DNA of 64,000 nucleotides from Mycoplasmopsis gallinarum DSM 19816 (GTDB lineage Bacteria > Bacillota_I > Bacilli_A > Mycoplasmatales > Metamycoplasmataceae). The stretch covers positions 124,001 to 188,000 of the forward strand of contig NZ_JHZE01000008.1 in NCBI RefSeq assembly GCF_000621085.1, read 5' to 3'. Below, one piece after another: positions 58,881 through 64,000 of the stretch (its first letter is position 1; each line of letters begins with the position of its first letter). The position numbers and the translations under genes are program-made. The notes under the pieces were generated by a model. That model saw only the letters and a program-made list of their open reading frames with translations, was not told the origin of the DNA and did not search any database.

Positions 58881-58924
58881 ATTTACCTCCTTCAAAGTTT
58901 AATTTTTATTTTATAACATAAATA

Positions 58925-58955
58925 TATAAAAAAATAGCAAGTTCCTTGCTATTTT
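58925..58955 (-). terminator. Terminator of the HAD phosphatase gene
   Basis: AAAATAGCAAG (58931-58941) pairs with CTTGCTATTTT (58945-58955); on the minus strand the stem is followed by a T run. It touches the stop codon. Confidence 0.85.
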
Positions 58956-59757
58956 AAGCATTCAATTTTTGAATGTAATCTAAAATTGCATAACCTAATC
59001 CATGCTCAACAACATGTTTAGTTACATTATTAGCTTTTTCTTTAACTTCATCTTTAGCGTTGTCCATTGCATATGAGTGGAAGAAACGTTTAAACATTGA
59101 AAAATCATTTTCACTGTCTCCGATTACCATAACTTCATCAGCAGAATGAGAAGTAAAAACATTTTCTAACATTCATAAAATTGCTCTTCCTTTAGAAGCA
59201 CCATAAGGAATAATTTCAACATTCATATGGGTTTTAATTACTTTGCAATCTAAATCTTTAAGTAAGTCAATAATTTCATCAACATTTTCTACACTTTCAA
59301 AATAAAGTTCAATTTTAGCAATTGGTTCTAAATTTTCTTGATTTGTGTAAAGTTTAAATTGATCAAAATTTTCTGAACGGAAATAAATTTTATTTAAAAA
59401 TTCTTTATCTTCTTCTCTAAAAATGTAAAAAACTTTTGAAGATCAAGCAGCCGCAGCAATATTTTTAGATTTAAAAATTTTAAAAATTGATTTAACTGTT
59501 TCAGCATTTAAATATTCTTCATATAAAAATTTTTCATTTTTATAATCATATATTTGTGAACCTGATGATCCAATTATGTAATCAGCATCAGTTAATTTTG
59601 CTAATTTTAACATCCTTGGGCAAATAGGATTACCGGTTGCAATGTTAAAACTTAAATCATTGTTTTTGATTATGTTTAAATTGAAATTTGAAACATAAGC
59701 ATCTCTAGTGTAAATAGTTCCATCAACATCACTAAAAATGATAGGTTTTTTATTCAT
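58954..59757 (-). CDS. Cof-type HAD superfamily phosphatase
   Basis: HAD hydrolase of subfamily IIB, 267 residues. Motif I DVDGT with Asp10 and Asp12, and motif IV GDSENDFSMF near residue 208, are intact; the cap domain is in between. Such enzymes dephosphorylate sugar phosphates, flavins or other small metabolites, and the substrate here is open. GGAGGT ribosome binding site. Two internal TGA codons are Trp. Confidence 0.92.
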
Positions 59758-59862
59758 TTTACCTCCTTATTTTCAAAAAGCTCTAAAAGCTCCATCTATT
59801 ATTTTATTTAAAGAAGGCAAAAACAAAAACTTTTTTATTATTTTTTTATACTAAATTTAAAA

Positions 59863-61686
59863 TTAACTCGCAGTTAATTTTTTTGAAAAAACAAGTTCAA
59901 ACTCATAAACTTGATTATTGACATTTTCCCTAAACACCTTGGGATGAAATTGACCTTTAATTACAATTTTTGCTGTATTATTTTCAATTTTTTTACTAAT
60001 AATTTCTTTTAATTCTACATTTTCAAAAAATAATTTATTAGGATTATAGTTAAGAACAAAATCATCAAGATTTAAATCATCAATATTTTTAGTTTCAGCT
60101 TCAGCAGTCAAAGTTAAATTAATTAGTTGTGAAGCAATACTATTAGAAACAATTTTATAAATATATTGATTATATAAAGAATTAGTTGTGTCAATTAAGT
60201 CATTTTCTTTTCCATTTAAGTATGGATCAATAATTTCTAAAATATCATGTGGCACATTGTAACCATTATTAATACCTCTAGTTGCGCCTGAACCAGAATC
60301 GAATAATATTCACTTATCGAATTTTAATCCATTATCGAGTAAAGCAGTTCCTTCAGAGTTTAAAACATGGTATGTGGTTAATTCTTCTGATGAAATTTGA
60401 GTTTCAAGCGCACGAATGATATGATTTTCACTTACAGTATAAAAAGTTTCTTCATTAGTGTGGGGATTAACAAATTTAACTTTCTTTCCAATTTGAGAAG
60501 GGCTTAAATTATTTGTAATTCAAGTCGCATTAACATTTTTACCTGGATGACCTTTGTAATAAATATTGTAATTATCAGCATATTTATTTGCTAAATATGT
60601 AACTAAATTTTGATCTTTTTCAAATTCAGTTCCAATAATAATTAATGATTCTTTTTGATTTAATTCATAATCATTTTTTACGATATCTCTCTCTGTTTCT
60701 CAATCTAAACCAATGATTTTGCTTCAGTGTGTCATTAATCTTTTTCTATTCCTATCTCTTTGACTAAAAATTAAATCTTTAATTTCTTTATGAGAATCTG
60801 CAGGATTGTTGAAAAAAGCAAAAACATTTTTAATATGCATAGTTTGTAGTTGTTCTACATAATTAATTGGAGAAAAATAAGACGCGATATTTGGAAATAA
60901 ATTAGTAACTAGATACATACTATCTCGACTTAAAAAAGTAGGAAATTCATTTTGATCTTTTGGACTTCCATCAGCATTTAAATAAAGATCATAAACTCTT
61001 GGAATTCACTCATTAATTGCATGATAAGCAATTACATTTGAATCTTCAATACCAATTACTGCTAAATTAGGAAATTCAGAAGTTAAAGTAGCGAATCTCG
61101 GTTCATTTTTATATAAATCGGAATTAATATACAAGTTAATTTTTTTATTTCCATTTAAATGCACTAGTTTTTTACAATATTCATAAGCTTTAGTATCATT
61201 TCATTCATCAAGTGCATAAACTTTTGAACGATTATAATTAGCTTGATTAATAGTGTTTATATAACTAATTAATTCTTGGTTTTCACTGTCAACAACAGGT
61301 AAAGATTTTTCATTTTTTAAATAATTTTCAAAATATTCTGAATTAATTTTACTTTGAAATGGAATTGATTTTGTGTAAATAAAATGAGTTTCAGTAGGAA
61401 TAAGCATTGCTAAACGTACTAAGTTAAAAAATGGTTGAATACCATATGAAGAATAAAAAATATTAATATCTGCTTTTTTACCTAAATCAACAATATTATC
61501 TGTTTGATTTAAAGCTGAATTTAAATCATATTGGGCAAATAAATTTTTATCAAAAAAATCTTGTTCAGTCTCTTTAACTTTAATATTTCTTTTTTTATCG
61601 ATAATTGCAATTGTTGATGAAACGATTGCAGCACTTACTCCAATAGTTCCTAAAGTTAATAAGGTATATTTCAATTCTTTTTTCAT
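59863..61686 (-). CDS. Membrane-anchored protein of unknown function, possibly glycosyltransferase-like, 607 aa
   Basis: An N-terminal membrane anchor (about residues 5-28, no Cys) and a large soluble domain. I do not firmly recognise it. Features: INIFYSSYGIQPFFN near residue 76, a mixed alpha/beta look, LIIIGTEFEKDQN near residue 347, and NIYYKGHPG with His380 and Pro381. A KGHP/HP motif of this kind is a hallmark of bacterial sialyltransferase-like GT-B enzymes (families GT52/GT80), but the acidic D/E-D/E-G motif is not found. I chose the ATG at 61686; a longer frame begins at 61788 but overlaps the divergent gene. No ribosome binding site is evident. Confidence 0.7.
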
Positions 61687-61716
61687 AATATTTAAATAAT
61701 ATAAAAAAATAATAAA

Positions 61717-61722
61717 TATAAT
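61717..61722 (+). promoter_or_regulatory. -10 element for a possibly leaderless gene
   Basis: TATAAT ends 7 bases before ATG 61730, and no ribosome binding site is present. It lies in the 43-base divergent spacer with the 607-residue protein gene. Confidence 0.5.
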
Positions 61723-61729
61723 AATAGTT

Positions 61730-62386
61730 ATGAGTGAAGTGAATAAAAAAATATTTAATTCTAAAATTAGAAAACTAAAAATTTCCAAATTTTTAGATAT
61801 TTTTAGTTTTCTAATTGCTTGTTTAATTTTAGTTTACTGATTTACAATTAAAAATTTGATTGATTACGATCTTTTTCCAAAGCAAGAATTAATTGATAGA
61901 AAAGTTATGTTTGAACCTTTAATTGTAGTGTTTGTCATTTTTTTAATTTTGCAAATTGTTAAATCTATTTTGAATTTATGTACAATAAATACATCGACAA
62001 CTAAAGAAAAGTTTAAATTATTGATCAAACAATTAATATTACCTGTTATTTTTCAAGTGAAAGTTTTGAATCAATATCGTTTAGAAAAGAAAAAACATTT
62101 TGAATTTTGAAACAATAAATTAAAGGCCAATGTTTTTCTTATTTTAAACATTTTAATTTTAGGAATTGCAATCATACTTTTAGATTCATACGTTTATAAG
62201 GCATATTTATACAGTGCCTGAAAAGCAATCGGTTGAATTAGAGTTATATTATGATTATTGCCAGTATTTATTATTAGTTTTTGTTTATTAATTGATAGTT
62301 GATTTAAATTAAAAATAATTAAAAATGAATTTAAATCAAATGTCAAATGATTCAATATATTTTGACCATTTCAAATAAAAAATTAA
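61730..62386 (+). CDS. Membrane protein of unknown function, 218 aa
   Basis: Four hydrophobic segments (about residues 22-42, 60-80, 135-155 and 170-192) with basic loops; no recognised family. Many Trp codons are TGA. The ATG at 61730 is the first in frame and lacks a ribosome binding site. Divergent from the 607-residue protein gene, so the two may share a control region. Confidence 0.75.
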
Positions 62387-62411
62387 GATTCAGTTTTAAC
62401 TGAATTTTTTT
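62384..62411 (+). terminator. Terminator after the 218-aa membrane protein
   Basis: ATTCAGTT faces AACTGAAT with a short T-containing loop and a following T run, next to the stop codon. Confidence 0.8.
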
Positions 62412-62446
62412 ATTAATTAAATTAGAGAAAATTGGCATTAAAAATT

Positions 62447-62452
62447 TATAAT
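62447..62452 (+). promoter_or_regulatory. -10 element before the fusion gene
   Basis: TATAAT 49 bases before ATG 62502; an AAGGAA ribosome binding site precedes the start. Confidence 0.5.
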
Positions 62453-62501
62453 TTTATTAATTATATTTATTTTAAATAAAAATAAGTAAACAAAGGAATC
62501 T

Positions 62502-64000
62502 ATGAACAAAATAGAAAATGTTGTAATTTTTGCAGCTGGTAAAGGAGTACGTATGGCTCCTCTAACTCAGTATTTACCTAAACCATTAGTTCAAATTAAA
62601 GGTGAACCTTTAATTGAAAGAAATATTAAATTTTTAAGAGAAGTGAATCCTAATTTAGAAATTATCATTGTCGTTGGTTATCATAAAAAACAATTTAATT
62701 ATTTAAAAACTAAATACAAAAAATTGAAATTAGTAGAAAATGAACTGTATGACACTTCAAATAATATTTCTTCATTAGTTGCATCAAAAAAACATTGAAG
62801 TAATACTTTATATGTTGAAGGCGATTTATATTTAGAAAAAAATGAATTTTTCAATATTTTTAAATTAATTGAGCAAGAAAATAAATCAATTGCTTTTGCT
62901 CAAAAATTTACTATGAAAAAAGCAGAATGAATTTATAAGACTAATGATCAAGATGAAGTACTTTATCATTATTTAGATAAAAATGCTTATATGAAAAATT
63001 CATGAAGCGGAATTTTATTTGTAAATAAAACAACTTCTGATGAAATGAAAAAAGAAATCAATCAATTTTTTGCAGATCCTAAAAATCAGCAAAAATATTT
63101 TGAAGAATTTTTATGAACACTTAATAATAAATTTATTTTAAAAGTTTTACCTAATACTAAAATTCATGAATTAGACACTTTTAATGATTTAAAGGAAATG
63201 GATTCTAGATATGCTAGTCATTCACATACTTTAATTTTTACTCCTGGTCCAATTAATAATTATCCAGAAGTTAATGAAATTTTAGCAGAAAGTGTTTTAC
63301 ACCATCGTTCTGATTTGTTTAGATTCTATATGGAAGAGACCACAGAGTTAATCAAGGAATTTTTTGAAACTAAAAAAGGAATGCCTTTATTTATTACCGC
63401 CAGCGCAACAGGCGCTATGGAATCGGTAGTAGTTAATTTAGTTGATAAAAAAGACAAAGTTTTATTAATTGAGGCTGGTGATTTTGGTAAAAGATTTAAA
63501 GTTTTATTTGATCGGTTTAATTCTAAACAAGATTTAACAATTTTAAGTTATGACGAATATCAAACTTTTAATATAGAAGAAATTCGCAAAGTTTTAAAAT
63601 CAAATACCTTTGATTCAATTTTCATTACCCATCATGAAACTTCAACAGGAGTTTTACATAATATAGAACTATTAAGTCAAAGTATTAAAGAATTAGCTCC
63701 AAATTCACTTTATATTGTTGATTCGGTTTCGTCATTTATTCATGAAAAAATTAAGTTCGATGCTTGAGGAATTGATGTAGCATTAGCAACTAGTGGCAAA
63801 GGTTTTTGTGTGATGCCTGGTTTAAGTATTGCTGTTTTATCTGAAAGAGCTATGAAAAAAGCTTATTCAACTGATAATTTTAGATTTTATTTTGATTATC
63901 GTTTATACGACAAATATTATCGTGATGTGCAATCAACTCCATTTACCCCTGCAAGTGCAATTTTAGTTGCAGTTAATGCCGCTTTAAAAGTGATGAAGAA
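62502..64000 (+). CDS. Fusion of a LicC/PntC-like nucleotidyltransferase with a class V aminotransferase (3' truncated)
   Basis: Residues 1-230 are a sugar-nucleotidyltransferase-type domain: AAGKGVRM at 11-18, PKPLVQIKGEPLIE, and DTSNNISSL near 87-95, the pattern of choline-phosphate (LicC) and 2-aminoethylphosphonate (PntC) cytidylyltransferases. From about residue 240 a fold-type I PLP enzyme follows: TPGPINNYPEV, VDSVSSF, and SGKG with PLP Lys433, most like 2-aminoethylphosphonate-pyruvate transaminase. The frame is continuous through a TGA Trp (62796-62798). Together the domains would make aminoethylphosphonate and activate it with CTP (inference). The C terminus lies beyond the window. 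Confidence 0.85.

Noticed and set aside
61687-61788. Longer N terminus for the 607-residue protein (start at 61788)
   Set aside because: It would add a second hydrophobic stretch and overlap the divergent membrane protein gene by almost 60 bases; the ATG at 61686 gives a standard basic-hydrophobic anchor.

Overview
This window is a low-GC, densely coded bacterial segment that reads as one chromosome stretch of a mollicute (Mycoplasma sensu lato). UGA must be read as tryptophan throughout: nearly every long gene stays open only with UGA = Trp (rpoB, rpoC, recA, dnaE, uvrC, ileS, and S14 with its conserved final Trp). Gene content (large lipoproteins, RsuA-type synthase, paired deoxynucleoside kinases, a glycerol-phosphate-type ABC cluster next to a membrane nuclease) suggests the hominis/synoviae-type mycoplasmas, but the species cannot be fixed from the sequence alone.

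Layout, plus strand unless noted. 1-7201: rpoB (5' truncated) and rpoC, ended by a terminator. 7315-17030: a 2,786-residue membrane-anchored SGNH-hydrolase protein, an M42 aminopeptidase and a UPF0154 protein. 17073-18050 (minus): recA. 18245-20881: an unrecognised 878-residue lipoprotein. 20965-30506: the S10-spc ribosomal protein operon from rpsJ to rplO, with a structured leader and structured spacers before L3 and L2; it stops at rplO with a terminator and is not followed by secY. 30507-30927: an untranslated stretch holding a probable structured RNA. 30928-40375: an import cluster with a substrate-binding lipoprotein, a thermonuclease-like lipoprotein, an ABC ATPase with a roughly 300-residue insert, two permeases, a small membrane protein and a second lipoprotein. 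40487-47613: dnaE, 5'-3' exonuclease, a membrane protein, a thioredoxin-like protein and uvrC. 47900-48599: eight tRNA genes (Pro, Ala, Met, Ile2, Ser, fMet, Asp, Phe). 48712-52060: ileS and lspA. 52088-52171 (minus): tRNA-Leu(CAA). 52231-54932: ecfA1-ecfA2-ecfT. 55006-56889: greA and two tandem deoxynucleoside kinases. 56917-61686 (minus): an RsuA/RluB-type pseudouridine synthase, obg, a Cof-type HAD phosphatase, and a 607-residue membrane-anchored protein of unknown function. 61730 to the end: a small membrane protein, then the 3'-truncated gene of a nucleotidyltransferase-aminotransferase fusion.

How the parts fit: the nuclease lipoprotein, its ABC importer and the two deoxynucleoside kinases together fit a nucleic-acid scavenging route for a cell without de novo nucleotide synthesis (inference). 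LspA would process the lipoproteins encoded here. The ECF ATPases and EcfT form the energising module for vitamin-type importers; no S component is in the window. The most unusual items are the giant SGNH protein with an EF-hand-like loop, the structured RNA after rplO, the paired hairpins in the ribosomal operon, several apparently leaderless genes, the fused cytidylyltransferase/aminotransferase that may belong to phosphonate head-group synthesis, and a KGHP-containing protein that could be a glycosyltransferase.
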